DNA from: Priapulus caudatus
Taxonomy: Eukaryota > Priapulida > Priapulimorpha > Priapulimorphida > Priapulidae
Direction of reading: 5' to 3'
NCBI RefSeq assembly: GCF_000485595.1
Contig: NW_014578437.1
Coordinates: forward strand, 20,936-46,647
DNA: 25,712 nt
Positions 10,710-21,308 of the stretch are shown here, piece by piece (positions within the stretch are counted from its first letter, which is position 1; each line of letters opens with the position of its first letter). The translations under genes and the position numbers were made by a program. The notes below the pieces were generated by a model. That model searched no databases. It was not told where the DNA came from and saw nothing but the letters and a program-made list of their open reading frames with translations.

Positions 10710-11550
10710 GGCTAAGTTGACTATATGCTAAAACATCTTTCCCTTTTTATTGCTGGCAAGGCCAGAAGAGCTTAGTTATTTTTGCCTCTTCTTCAGTGCC
10801 TGATTTTTTGTCGAGTTATAAGAATTTTAAGTAGAGTATCTGCTTGAAGAATATCCAGCTCTACATAACTGCCCATTATTTTAATTGTTAAGCCTTTAGT
10901 CTCTGGAAGAACAGTTATCGCAATAAAATTTACTGACTAAGGATTTAAAAACCTACGCTTGCCTGCGTACAAGCCGGCCTTCGCCCCTAGAAACTGCTGC
11001 CTTGCTGATCTGTGGTGTGTGATTTGGCGAAGATTGCATTTTCTAGTGGACACATGAAGCCAAGTCATAGCCTACAGCCAAGTATAATCGTAATCTCGTA
11101 ATGCAATTTCAAATGCAGATGGGATTCAAATAGTGAGGTGGAAAACAAACCTTCACATTCTGGTATGTTGTTCGTGTTTCCCTATTGGGGCCTACTCGAC
11201 CACCTCGAGCTGCTAATGCTGGGCAAAAAAAAAAAAATAAAATTTTGCCTCGTCCTGCCGGCCCGCAGGGAGCCGACGATGACCAGTCCGCCTGGAGCCG
11301 CAACCGAAGATGGTGTATCCTATACAGGCATTCTTCCTGCATGAGTTTCCTCCGACTCTCTTTCTAAAAATGCGAAGAGTCGTCTGAATCGCCCTGCCTC
11401 AGCTGACCTAAGCTTGACTGATTCACAGCACAGAAACGTTCTCGCATGCAGCCCTGCTTTGTTTTTGTTTATCTTTGCCTGTCGCCATACTTAAGGTTCC
11501 GGCTGTTCTGTTGGGCGTGAGCATGCACTTGCGTTGGTTGCTGCGTTTAG

Positions 11551-11851
11551 ATCACGCCGGATCGAGTACGTGCATTTCCAACACTTATATTATCGCAGAG
11601 TGAAGCCGAGAAAACTTCCTCATCGCGTCGTCACTCAAACGCAAGAAGGAGAAGCTGCCTGTCACATTATAGACTTTTTTGACGAGAACACAGGCGGTGC
11701 ACGGAGAACGAGGACGCATCCGACCAGTGAATTCATGACGGAAAGAATCTCGACCCGGAGACACACAAGCCCACATACCGTACCGGGAAACACAAGCAGC
11801 ACTTTACGGAACTGCCAGCAATAATGAGTATCAACACACATCTAGCGCAAG
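11551..11851 (+). pseudogene. Damaged CSNK1G exon 6'
   Basis: Counterpart of 21972-22206, 301 nt instead of 235. The acceptor and the GCAAG/GTAAGG donor are kept, but the catalytic-loop and DFG codons are broken. Roughly 50 extra bases sit just after the ATTATAGACTTT that encodes the start of the DFG region. Confidence 0.88.
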
Positions 11852-12318
11852 GTAAGGGCGCGACAGATTACCTCTTTCTGATGCCCCAGAAATGTTTTCT
11901 GTCGTTTGGTGCAACGTATTTGAGACAGCTCAGCCCGCACTACTGTAACACTGATGCGTCATGCTACTATACATTTTCCATAAGCGCATTTATTTTGCCC
12001 GCTTTATTAATAATAAAAAATAGAAATCGCATTGAATATGAAAAAATCTTTCATCATGCAATAATATGAATGAAAGTACATTGAATGATGCGCGGTTAGT
12101 TTAAATACTAATAATTTAGGCATTTAATACAGGGGGGGACCCCCTACTTAAAACTCGGTGTTAGTGTCATTGTCTTGATTTGCAAAACGCACATGTGCCT
12201 GGAATGTCAGAACACAGTCGCGAAATTGGCAGGAAATGAGAGCCTGCAGCCTGCATTGCTGGCCCCTCGCTTGGCTATGTGCTTTGGACTTATCCCTCCT
12301 GGTGATGCGTGTTTACAG

Positions 12319-12526
12319 ATGCCAAAGTAGAAGCAGACGACTAGCAGGCGACTAGACGACACATGCATTCATGCTACTATTCTGCCGACGGCAAGCTTTA
12401 CGCCTGGCAGCGGCCCTATAAGCCGCTGAAGACACTCAAAGCAGCGCCTACACAGAAAATAAGCGGCGCACACCAAGCGAGCGACGTACTGTTGAAGTAC
12501 GTTCTGCCAGCAGAACTCACTCCCAG
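12319..12526 (+). pseudogene. Damaged CSNK1G exon 7'
   Basis: Counterpart of 22624-22794, 208 nt instead of 171. The acceptor TTTACAG and the donor CCCAG/GTACCGG are recognisable. Frequent inserted bases destroy the [10 protein letters not shown] frame. Confidence 0.88.
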
Positions 12527-13124
12527 GTACCGGTGCGTGACTCCTGCTATGTGAATGGCAAGCCGTGGCGCTAGATTGGATTAGCTAAAGCTTGCCATCT
12601 GAGGCCTTCTACACCCAAGCTTAGAATTATTCTACCTTGAGTATAATGAGTTGTGAATCATTTGCGAAACAACATACTGTTTTCGGAGGAAATGACTTTT
12701 ATGCTTTCATCGCTGTTTATAAGATGCTTACTCGTTGGCATAGACCGTTGGGTGCGAGCCCTAAATTTTACAGTGGCTTTAGCTGCTTTGAGTGTGTCCA
12801 GCCCAATAATTTTAGAAACAGTCATCACTGCTATCAGTGCGCTGAAAATCGTTATCCTGCAAAACCAGATGTACCTAAGTGACAAGTCTAAATAATGTTT
12901 GCAATCTGCAATTAAAAATGACACAATTGTATTAAGTCCATTACTATTATTGCTAGCCTTAAAAAGTTGTAGACTGCTAGCTTGTGTTACATTATTGTGC
13001 GTGGTTGTGATCCTGCTAGCCCACTTACGACAAAATTCTTCTGCCTTATTTCCAACACAAACTCTATAACCCATACTTGCTAATTGCCTTTGCATTCATA
13101 GCTAGCCTTATTGCTTTGATTCAG

Positions 13125-13281
13125 AGTTTGCCCGACATATCTGCTGTTATGCTGAGAAAGGCTGGATTTCTTCGAGTGCCAGATTACGACTATCTGAGGA
13201 AGTTGTTCCTGGACTTGCCTCGAGCCGTAATGGATGCGAGAATGATGGCGACTTTGACTGCCGGGTAGGGGCCGTATGAAT
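13125..13281 (+). pseudogene. Damaged CSNK1G exon 8'
   Basis: Counterpart of 23328-23473, 157 nt instead of 146. The middle part still encodes [13 protein letters not shown] in frame, the longest surviving coding stretch in this copy. The ends are frameshifted and DWIG is replaced by a run with a stop. Confidence 0.88.
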
Positions 13282-13667
13282 GTACGCTGCTAACATGTTA
13301 TCTGCATGTCGTGCTGCAGAGATGCTGTTGTCTTCTTAGATTTCTACCATTTATTACATTTATATTAGGTCATTTCACATAACGTCATTACTATCTAATA
13401 TGCCCAATATGACATGTAACAAATCTATCACAAAGGCGTTAAGTTTGATAGAAGCAATGTACTTATTATCTGCTCAAAAGTAGTGTAACCTGCTAGGTAC
13501 AAGCTTTAACTGTCCATTTGATTGATATGCTAACGTCACATGCCATCTCGACTGACTGTTATTGTAGTGACCTCTGATATTTTACTGGTGTGTCAACCAT
13601 GTTTGTTAAGGTACATGGCTTGATTGAAACAGCGGTACAATATGGCTCTGTGCGCGTAATTCTTCAG

Positions 13668-13769
13668 ACGAATACGCCCTGCTGCGACTCCAGCGTCTCA
13701 GCTAACAGATGTGAAGACCCCCCCAAACAAGGAGAAGGAGAGAGAATCCCAGTTCAACCAGGCAATAAG
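13668..13769 (+). pseudogene. Damaged CSNK1G exon 9'
   Basis: Counterpart of the linker exon 23836-23928, 102 nt instead of 93, with inserted C and G bases. An A-rich insertion (AAAAAAAACC) separates the exon end from the GTATAA donor. Confidence 0.85.
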
Positions 13770-13838
13770 AAAAAAAACCGTATAAGAACTACTGTCATTG
13801 TACTTGCTAAAACTACACAGTCTTCTTAAGGCCCAAAG

Positions 13839-13963
<125 letters not shown>

Positions 13964-13964
13964 C

Positions 13965-14178
13965 TACCGATATATACTCGCGTAATAACCGCAAATTTGC
14001 GCCACTCAGATTTCAACCCTGTAATTGCCCCCTCCCCCCCTTATGCCCCGGTATTATAAGTCGCGCCCAATACTGTAGAGCGGGCAAATATACTAGGCAC
14101 AATCTTGGTTACCCGATTCAAAATCCAGGTGCGGCTTATAGCGCCGCGCGCGGTTTATTACGCGATCATTATACGGTA
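13965..14178. mobile_element. TA-flanked MITE, damaged copy
   Basis: Counterpart of 23983-24165 with the same ends (TACCGATATATACTCGCG and ATTATACGGTA) but 214 bp instead of 183 because of small insertions. Confidence 0.75.
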
Positions 14179-14403
14179 GGCTTCACAGACATCATGTTTG
14201 TTTATTCGCTGCCACAGCCCCCCACCGGGTACAATCCCCAGCCTTACTCCGTCGCAATCCCACTCTACCCTACATCTCCTCTCCCCCTACATTTCCTTTT
14301 TCCTCGGGCTCCTCTCACGGCCCTCCCCCTTATATCTCTTTTCTACTTCTTCCTTTCTCTCTCTTCTATATGTCCCGGCGTAGTCGAGTGTCATGTGGTG
14401 GTC

Positions 14404-14478
14404 CACAACATGATCGTGACGTAACGTGCCAACATTGATCAGCTGACGTAACTGCGCCAACACTTGATCGGTGTTTTT

Positions 14479-14520
<42 letters not shown>

Positions 14521-15110
14521 CACGTAACTCTGCCCAACATTGATCGCCGTGGACGTTAAACTGCAACATTTGATCGGTGACGTAACGCCCTGCAACATTG
14601 ACATCAGTGACGTAACCTGCCCAACATTGATCGGCCTGAGTAACTGCAAACATTGATCGCGCTGACGTAACCCTGCCAAACATTTGATCGCCGTGACGTA
14701 ACGTGCAACATTGTATCAGCTGACGTAACCTGCAACATGATCAAGCGCTGACAACCTGCAACATTGATCGGCCTGACGTAACTGCCCCCCAAACATTGAT
14801 CGCGTGACGTAACGTTGAACATTGATCCGCGCGCTGACGCTAACCTGCAACATTGCTCGGTGAGTACCTGCCCCCAACATTGATCCGGTGACGTAACCTG
14901 CCAACATTGATCGGTGACGTAACGCTGCAACATTGATCGCGTGACGTAACCTGCCAACATTGAATCGCCCCCGCTGACGCTAACCTGTTGCCAACATTTT
15001 GATCGGTGACGTTAAACCTGCAACAGTTGATCCGGCCTGACGTAACCTGCAACATTGTATCTGTCGGTTGACGCTTAACCTGCAAACATTTGATCGGTGA
15101 CGTAACTTTC
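14404..15110. repeat. Tandem array of a ~25-bp unit, about two dozen copies
   Basis: The consensus unit is close to AACATTGATCGGTGACGTAA followed by CCTGC. I count about 24 units, spaced irregularly at 24-34 bp because of many C/G indels. A T-run of 41 (14480-14520) interrupts the third unit. Each unit carries TGACGTAA, a CREB/ATF-like core, and GATC. The indel noise looks like that of the damaged block just before it, so the true array is probably more regular. Only one copy of this array is present; the intact block has different sequence after CCCGGCGTAGTC. Confidence 0.9.
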
Positions 15111-16944
15111 AACCATCCTTGCGATTTTCGCTTGTCTATGGCCGGACTGGCTATTCTCCCGGCGTTGCCCATCATCGATGCCCCATGCGATTATACTATG
15201 ATGCCCCCCCCCCCCCCTTAGCGAGCGGTCGGCACGCGCCGCAACTCTACCGGCTATGTCCAATAACTATAATGACTCAAAACTAATGACTAATGATCTG
15301 CACGGCTACGACTCCAGGGCCATTTCTGACCTACCATTTGTACAAGCTGCACCTTTCCCTCGAAGAGTTTATGATCCAAGCGTCCGCAAATTTAACTTTC
15401 ACTTCGCCCATGATTTCTCCATCACATACACTACTACATTTGAATTTAAAATTAGTTTTATTTATTTATTATATATTATATATATGCCAAAGAATTGTGT
15501 GAAGCTGATACCGGTTTAGGAATGCTTTATATGCCTACTCGATTTTCGCGGACGCATAACTTTGCTGACAATTTTTGCTACACTTGTTAATCAGCTGAAT
15601 CCTGAAGCAGGTGTACAAATTCACAATTAGTGCTTTCTATATTCAGGCATTTGACTGATGTTACTTTTGATGCCTATTGGGGCAATTATATCACACGAGA
15701 TGCCCTATTTGATACGATTTCTGATAAGGTTCATGCCAATATTATTGTTTGTATAATCAGCTAGTGACAGAGATTTGTGATATTTCAACACTTATCATTA
15801 GAACAATACATTTCTCACTAACACCAACGGCATCGCATACACGTCTTTCAACATGTAGTTTCTAGAATGTTTAATGGTTGAAATCGATAATCGTAAGCTC
15901 TCGTTTGTTTTCGCATCTTCTCGGTGTCCATTTACACAGTAATTTGATTTATTCATGGTCAGCGTACAATTATGATTCCAAAGCCCGTTAATATAAGCCA
16001 CATTGCGATCCTCACAGCTTGGATAGGAATCGCCAATGATCTGCTTCTGGGCCCGTCCGTTCGTCCGGGCCTTCGTGCGTGCTGTGCGTCAACAGCTTGG
16101 GCACAAATCGGTAACTGCCCCGACGTACCGAGTCAGCGAATAGTCGGGACGGGGGTGGGGGAGGTGGGGAGGGGGGGAGAGAATCGTTGACAAAGGGACT
16201 CGGCGCATGAGCAAATTTGGGGGTCAAGTCAAGACTGTTGTAAAACGGAGGGGGAATCATTTTCCCTTAACTTAAGCGTATAGGAGGCAAATACGGATTG
16301 CGGCCCACACAATCTTAACGGCCAACCTATGCCCTCTTAATATTCGGTGCTATAGTTTGTGATGGGCCCCAGAAACCATCACCGAGTTGTCGAAATTGAT
16401 GTAGCCTCCTGAGGCCTCAAAGGCCCAGTGGTGGGAAATGTCAGATATCTAGAACATTTTTCTGAGGACAGGTCCCTCATAATGGACAGAGTTGAAAAAT
16501 TCTTTTTGTTTCAGCGCTGACCCCTACGATTTTTATTCACTTTATTGAAAGGGACCGATGAATGTGCTTTCACTGACGTGACGAAGAGTAGCTTCTGATT
16601 AACCCTTTTGACCCTCAGAGGAGGGTTTTTAAACATGGATTTCCTGAACTGCCCTCTAATGAATGTCAGCTGTTCTCAATATTCATGGCCCACAACCATA
16701 ATCCAAAAAGCCAATAAGCGCTGGATTAGTAACGAACGGGCATACAGCACAGGGCGTCACGGCTCAAAGCGTCGTTGCGATCGCAATCCGCATCTGATTT
16801 TTTATTATTTACCTGTTTTCTGTATTTTTCTATCTTTATCCATTTAACTATTTTTTTCCAATTAATGCAAATATTTACACGATTTATTTACAACAATTTA
16901 ATAACTGCAAATAATTTTTACAACAATTAATTATTTAAAAAAAA
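15111..16944. other. Intron 9 remainder, no gene recognised
   Basis: It begins with sequence of uncertain quality up to about 15255, including a run of 14 C at 15204-15217. After that the sequence looks clean. An 87-codon frame at 15256-15519 is the only one with mixed composition, but it matches nothing I know. A G-rich tract lies at 16146-16178. No kinase exon was found here: exon 9 is already accounted for at 23836. Confidence 0.5.
16146..16178 (+). other. G-rich tract, possible G-quadruplex
   Basis: GGGACGGGGGTGGGGGAGG followed by TGGGGAGGGGGGG gives at least four runs of three or more G separated by 1-4 bases, which fits the usual intramolecular G-quadruplex pattern. It lies on the coding strand inside intron 9. 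Confidence 0.6.
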
Positions 16945-16968
16945 TAGGGTTAGGGTTAGGGTTAGGGT
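16945..16968. repeat. Interstitial telomeric repeat (TTAGGG)
   Basis: TAGGGT is repeated four times without error, directly after a run of eight A. TTAGGG is the ancestral animal telomere repeat. The tract is short and inside an intron, so it is an internal insertion, not a chromosome end. Confidence 0.92.
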
Positions 16969-17416
16969 CACAATGCACCATAAAACAGGAGTTTCAGGCA
17001 CGTGATTTCTATCAACCAATGGGATTTGGGAGGTATGCAGAATGCAGAAGGTTGCTGAAATAATGTGTAGGCAACTGCGTATCTGCATATCTGCGCCTAA
17101 CAAAGGTGTCACTACGCACGACTTAAATGTTACGTTTATAACCGTAGCAACAGACCTCAGATGAGCCCAGACGCTCTGCGGCTCTTGTTTGACGTGTTGT
17201 CTGACAATATTTCACTTCTTGTATGTGTTATGTTCTAAGCAGGATTATTGTTAGCTTTCGAAGTTTGCCGGGATGTGACGACCTTACGATGTCTTAAATC
17301 AGCTCACGATAATGATATCCTGTTTGGAACACGATTCGACTATTACCGGTGCTCAGTAGTGTAATGTGTTTATTAATGAAGGTAGATTGAGTATATGTGT
17401 GGTTGGTTTCTCCCAG

Positions 17417-17521
17417 AATCAGAGGTTGTCCACATGGCAAGAGAGAGATGCAGAACGACTTAATCCGTTGGCTGGGAATCTGGCCCTGGCTTCAACTGAC
17501 CGCCTTGGTGGCAGTGTACAG
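17417..17521 (+). CDS. CSNK1G: Casein kinase 1 gamma, exon 10 (C-terminal linker)
   Basis: A 105-nt, phase 0-0 exon encoding residues 372-406. It starts NQRLSTWQERDAERLNP and ends ALASTDRLGGSVQ. The end corresponds to the linker segment ending DRxGGSVQ that some CK1 gamma isoforms carry just before the C-terminal tail; in vertebrates this part is subject to alternative inclusion. The acceptor is TTTCTCCCAG/AAT and the donor GTACAG/GTACGT. Being 35 codons in phase 0 at both ends, it could be skipped without shifting the frame. Confidence 0.9.
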
Positions 17522-17891
17522 GTACGTGCTGCTATTACTAAACCATGCTGTTTTTCCTACTACATCGTTATGCTTATAGTGTACGTAGTTACTTCTGCCA
17601 AACATGTTAAGTCCTAGGGGTACAGGTAAACGGTTACTGTTAGTCACTACCAGGTGTTTGAAGTCCCAGGCTCAGAGTGAGACCAGCTTAACGTGCATGT
17701 TGGAATATATAAGATTTTCGCATATCTTGGACATGTTGGAGAGATGCAGAGTAGGCTGAGAGATAATGTAACGTGGGTAGATGCCACGAGGTGTTACGCG
17801 TAACGTGTAACAACTTCACTTCCTTGCAAGAAGTGGCTGAGAAAGCGAGGCAAGAGACACAGAGAGCGAGAGCGTGCGTGTGTGAGAGGCG

Positions 17892-17935
<44 letters not shown>

Positions 17936-18011
17936 GGGGACATAGGTCGAGGGTATGAATTGTGTGGCACGCTCGTGTCGCGATAACCTTGCCTTCTCAT
18001 CGCTGCTACAG
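17522..18011. other. Intron 10
   Basis: 490 bp between the last two coding exons. It holds a (GA)n microsatellite at 17902-17932 and ends in the acceptor CGCTGCTACAG. Nothing else was recognised. Confidence 0.7.
17902..17932. repeat. (GA)n microsatellite
   Basis: About 15 uninterrupted AG repeats within a longer purine-rich stretch in intron 10. Confidence 0.95.
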
Positions 18012-18173
18012 GTGATGACCTCAACGAACGGAGAACTGAATGTGGACGACCCGACAGCCGGTCACTCCCACACGCCGATCGCTGCCCAGCCGGACGTCGA
18101 GCTCCTAGATGAGACCAAGTGCTGCTGCTTCAAGCGCAGGAAGAGGAAGAAGAAAACCACGCGACAGAAATGA
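18012..18173 (+). CDS. CSNK1G: Casein kinase 1 gamma, exon 11 (membrane anchor and stop)
   Basis: Encodes residues 407-459 and the TGA stop at 18171-18173. It opens with [14 protein letters not shown] (residues 410-423), a CK1 gamma signature, and closes with [16 protein letters not shown] and a short tail. The cysteine triplet next to a basic cluster is the palmitoylated membrane anchor known for this family, which places the kinase at the plasma membrane. The acceptor is GCTACAG/GTG. The exon starts in phase 0, matching the end of exon 10 and also the end of exon 9, so splicing from 9 directly to 11 is possible. Confidence 0.96.
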   Translation: MMTSTNGELNVDDPTAGHSHTPIAAQPDVELLDETKCCCFKRRKRKKKTTRQK

Positions 18174-18610
18174 TATAAGGACGTCTCCCCGAGCCAAGAT
18201 TTGGACACGATGTTGCTACAGTCACAGTCGTGAGAACGCGTGCGCGCCGTCGCCGCGGCAACGAAACTGTAGCTATGTACATATACGGCATGCGTTCTTG
18301 CAACGAGAGCGAAAGCGTTTGTTTTGAAATAGTACGTATGAGGTCATCTCTTTGGAAAGAAATCATGTGAACGTAACTGTGCTGCTTCTTGAAGGATATA
18401 TGTATGTGTGTATGTATGTATATATATATATATATAAATATACATATATTCACCTGTGTCTATGTGTATATATATATATATATGTGCGTGTGTATGCATA
18501 AATATTTTGAAGTAGGTTATTATAATGATTATGTAAATAGTCTGTTACTGTGCAGATTTTTTGCATGTATTCAAGGTGAAACCTATTAAAACAATGTGTG
18601 GACGCAAGGG
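18174..18610 (+). promoter_or_regulatory. CSNK1G: Probable 3'UTR of CSNK1G
   Basis: It follows the stop codon. It contains a TA/TG-rich simple repeat (18396-18490), a TGTAAATA word at 18532-18539 that fits the Pumilio-binding consensus TGTANATA, and ATTAAA at 18585-18590, a common variant poly(A) signal. The 3' end is inferred from that hexamer only. Confidence 0.45.
18396..18490. repeat. TA/TG simple repeats
   Basis: Alternating (TATG)n, (TA)n and (TG)n tracts. The short open frames that cross it on both strands are by-products of the repeat. Confidence 0.9.
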
Positions 18611-19448
18611 TGATCATGCAGCACGACACAGGGATTCACACAGCATCCTGTCGCTGTTCATGGCTTCAATAGAATTTTATAGCTTTCATACGAAACTAAA
18701 CGTTTTTTCTGCACACTTTGGAATGACACGTGCACTTGTTTGCTATTGGTTGAGCTGCACACGTGACCACTGTACAGGTGACCCACGCTACACTCGTGTT
18801 GGCGGTAAGCATCTGTTTTTGTAGTTAGCATATATATGCACTTGCACTGTACTTAGTGGCCTAGTAACTGTTCACTATTACAGAGTGGGTGTGAGAGCTG
18901 AGAGCAGTGTTCACATTGAGCTGCTGTGCTGGACACAGTCAGCCCGTGTACGCATAGCCTTGTTGCTTTATAGCTGCGAAACTTCCCCCATCTGACATGT
19001 CGCAGATTCCTTTCTACGCAATTTGGGCTTCGGCACGTTCGTGGCAGGAGTGCGTGCGCATCCGCATGATGATTCCACGCAGCCTAGCACGTTAACGCTC
19101 GAAATCCAGAGAACATGTCTTTGTTCACGAAGTGTGCTGGAGAGAGCGATTGGCACCTAATCAAGATCCCTCACAAACACCTTCAAGTCAGGCCCTTATT
19201 TGCAGCTCACACTACCTATTTATGTAGATGCAGACTTGCAAATCTAAACTAACGAGGACATTTAGAGAAGAGTAGATATGATTTAGTGCAAATTGTGTGA
19301 AAAGGCACCTTCAAGCTAGCTAGGTAGGGGTTGATTCAATTTTTTCTGTCTACTGCAGTTTCTTCTTGATGACTCGTCAGTTTTGTATACTTTCTACGGT
19401 TCTTCTCTCTTTTAACGCTGGTTTTGTATACTTTCTACGGTTCTTCTC
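18611..19448. other. Stretch between the 3'UTR and the intact block
   Basis: No gene recognised. The last 69 bp hold a direct repeat with 41-bp period, GTTTTGTATACTTTCTACGG..., at 19380-19407 and 19421-19448. It stops exactly where homology to the kinase block begins. Confidence 0.6.
19380..19448. repeat. 41-bp-period direct repeat at the block edge
   Basis: Two copies of a 28-bp sequence beginning GTTTTGTATACTTTCTACGG and ending TTCTTCTC, offset by 41 bp. The second copy ends at the base before the duplicated block starts. Confidence 0.9.
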
Positions 19449-19481
19449 ATCTGTGTTGAGACGTTCTTGTGTTTGTTGTAG

Positions 19482-19551
19482 GAACCGATGAAGTCTCGTG
19501 CACCGCAGCTCCACCTGGAGTATCGGTTCTACAAGATGCTGGGACAGCACG
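19482..19551 (+). CDS. CSNK1G: Casein kinase 1 gamma, exon 4
   Basis: 70 nt encoding residues 84-106 and the first base of Glu107: [20 protein letters not shown] and three more residues. This is the helix alpha-C region. Glu96 in HLEYRFY is in the place of the glutamate that pairs with catalytic Lys82. The acceptor is TTTGTTGTAG/GAA and the donor CACG/GTGAGT. It begins in phase 0 (fits exon 3) and ends in phase 1 (fits exon 5). Confidence 0.96.
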
Positions 19552-21159
19552 GTGAGTCAAGCTGTCGAATCCGGGGGGACCCATCGCCAGCAACAACATT
19601 ACTCATTACATTAGTCTTAAGGATACTCTCCACCTTTTGCACGGGTATTGCTCTAGTGAAGATTAAACGTTTATTGGCAAATGAATCAAATCAATCACTT
19701 GTTTTATTTATAGAGGAGATATATCTCTATGCTCAAGCCAAAAAATGTCATGAAATTTCCAGCACCTAATTATGTTACCACACAAATTTTGAATTTTTAT
19801 GTAAAAATGGTATTTTGGATATTTCTCAACTACCAGAAAGAGTGAGGATAAAAAAATTTTGCCACATGTTAAGCACAATATGGACCAAAATAGTGCGTCT
19901 GGATTTTTCTTTAATTTTTGTATTTACCGAGAAAACTGGAAAAAAGTGCTTAAAAATCAAGAAGAAAAGAATTGAAAATTTTAGCGAATAAAGAGGCATA
20001 ACTAATAAAATACGGCACTTAATAACAATCACTGACGCACTTCTTTACAGCAATGTGTTACCATTAAAACGAGTGTAAAATTAAATTAATCGGAGGTGAA
20101 ATCACAGAGAAATATCCATTTATACATCGGCTACTATGTCAGAAATCGAGACGGAGAAATCATCGTTTTTCTATTTTTCACAATGAGTGACCGCCTGTGT
20201 GAAAAATAGGTGAACGTATGTGAAATATCTACTGTTAGTACATACTGCGACATATCCATGACTAACTGACACCACTAAATTGGTAAAATGTTCCATGCAC
20301 CTTGAGAAATTATGAGGTTACCATCGTGACGTCACAAAGCTAATATGTCAACAAACGCCAGCCTTGTACACACTACAGTAAGGTGTGTTGCAAGGTGTTA
20401 GAACTATTTTGGGTGTGGGATACTTGTTGGATCACTAGCAGATGTACATGAATACATGTAATGACAGCTGTAGCAGGGTTGATGCTGAATGATACTGGCT
20501 ATAGTTAATATCCTGGTTGTATCATGTCTCTGACATGTACGCAGGCAATCAAATCGCTCTGACAGTTCACATGTACCGTTATATGAAGAAATGAGCATGT
20601 ACGAAGGTGGCACATAGTGTTAGCCATCGAATAAAATTGAAAATGAAAAATCGGTAAAATTTTGCCTAAAACCTTGAGAGTATCCTTAACGTGGACATTT
20701 TATTGTAGAGCACACCTCTCTATACACTGCATGTGAGAAACGCGTAACTTTATGATGTTTCTGTCAAGGGTCTTCGAGAAAAAGTTAATGATAAGACTAA
20801 TCTTAAGATTAATGATAAGACTAATGATAATAAGTCTAATCTTAAGATTAATGATAATAAGTCTAATCTTAAGATTAATGATAATAAGTCTAATCTTAAG
20901 ATTAATGATAATAAGTCTAATCTAAGAAAAAGATTAATCTTGTTTCTGGCAACAGGCCAAGACTATATAATGGGATTGGGGGTTGGTGGTTAGCACTGTT
21001 GTTTAGGATATCTGAGGAAGACAAATACCATTGTGGTCATTATTTCAGCCATACAGTCTAAGGAAGGCTTAAGGGCTTAAGTAGCAAATATTCAGAGTTA
21101 GTAAAACATTAACTGATAGAGCATGATTGCTAAAATGGCAAATAATGACTTTATTTCAG
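19552..21159. other. Intron 4
   Basis: 1608-bp AT-rich intron. It holds a short hairpin TACATGAATACATGTA near 20444-20459 and a palindromic tandem repeat at 20784-20940. No other gene or RNA was recognised. Confidence 0.7.
20784..20940. repeat. 27-bp tandem repeat with a palindromic core
   Basis: The unit is close to TAATCTTAAGATTAATGATA followed by ATAAGTC, about four good copies with degenerate ends. TAATCTTAAGATTA is a perfect 14-bp palindrome, so the array can fold into serial hairpins. The damaged copy (10135-10290) shows fewer recognisable units. Confidence 0.9.
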
Positions 21160-21308
21160 AGGGTGTACCCAACGTGTTTTACTTTGGCCCGTGTGGCAAG
21201 TACAATGCACTGGTCATGGAGCTGCTAGGAGCAAGCTTGGAAGATTTATTTGACATGTGTGACAGGAAGTTTACTCTGAAGACAGTCTTGATGCTTGCTA
21301 TCCAGTTG
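21160..21308 (+). CDS. CSNK1G: Casein kinase 1 gamma, exon 5 (hinge)
   Basis: 149 nt completing Glu107 and encoding residues 108-156. It runs from [20 protein letters not shown] through the hinge [13 protein letters not shown] to [14 protein letters not shown]. LLGxSLEDLF is diagnostic of the CK1 family and links the two kinase lobes. The acceptor is TTATTTCAG/AG and the donor CAGTTG/GTAAGT. It begins in phase 1 and ends in phase 0. Confidence 0.97.

Noticed and set aside
16588-16640. TTAACCCTTTTGACCC as a piggyBac-like end
   Set aside because: No matching inverted end with TTAA was found in the window.
20955-20990. TATATAATGGG as a TATA-box promoter
   Set aside because: It lies in intron 4 of a gene on the same strand and nothing downstream suggests a separate transcript.
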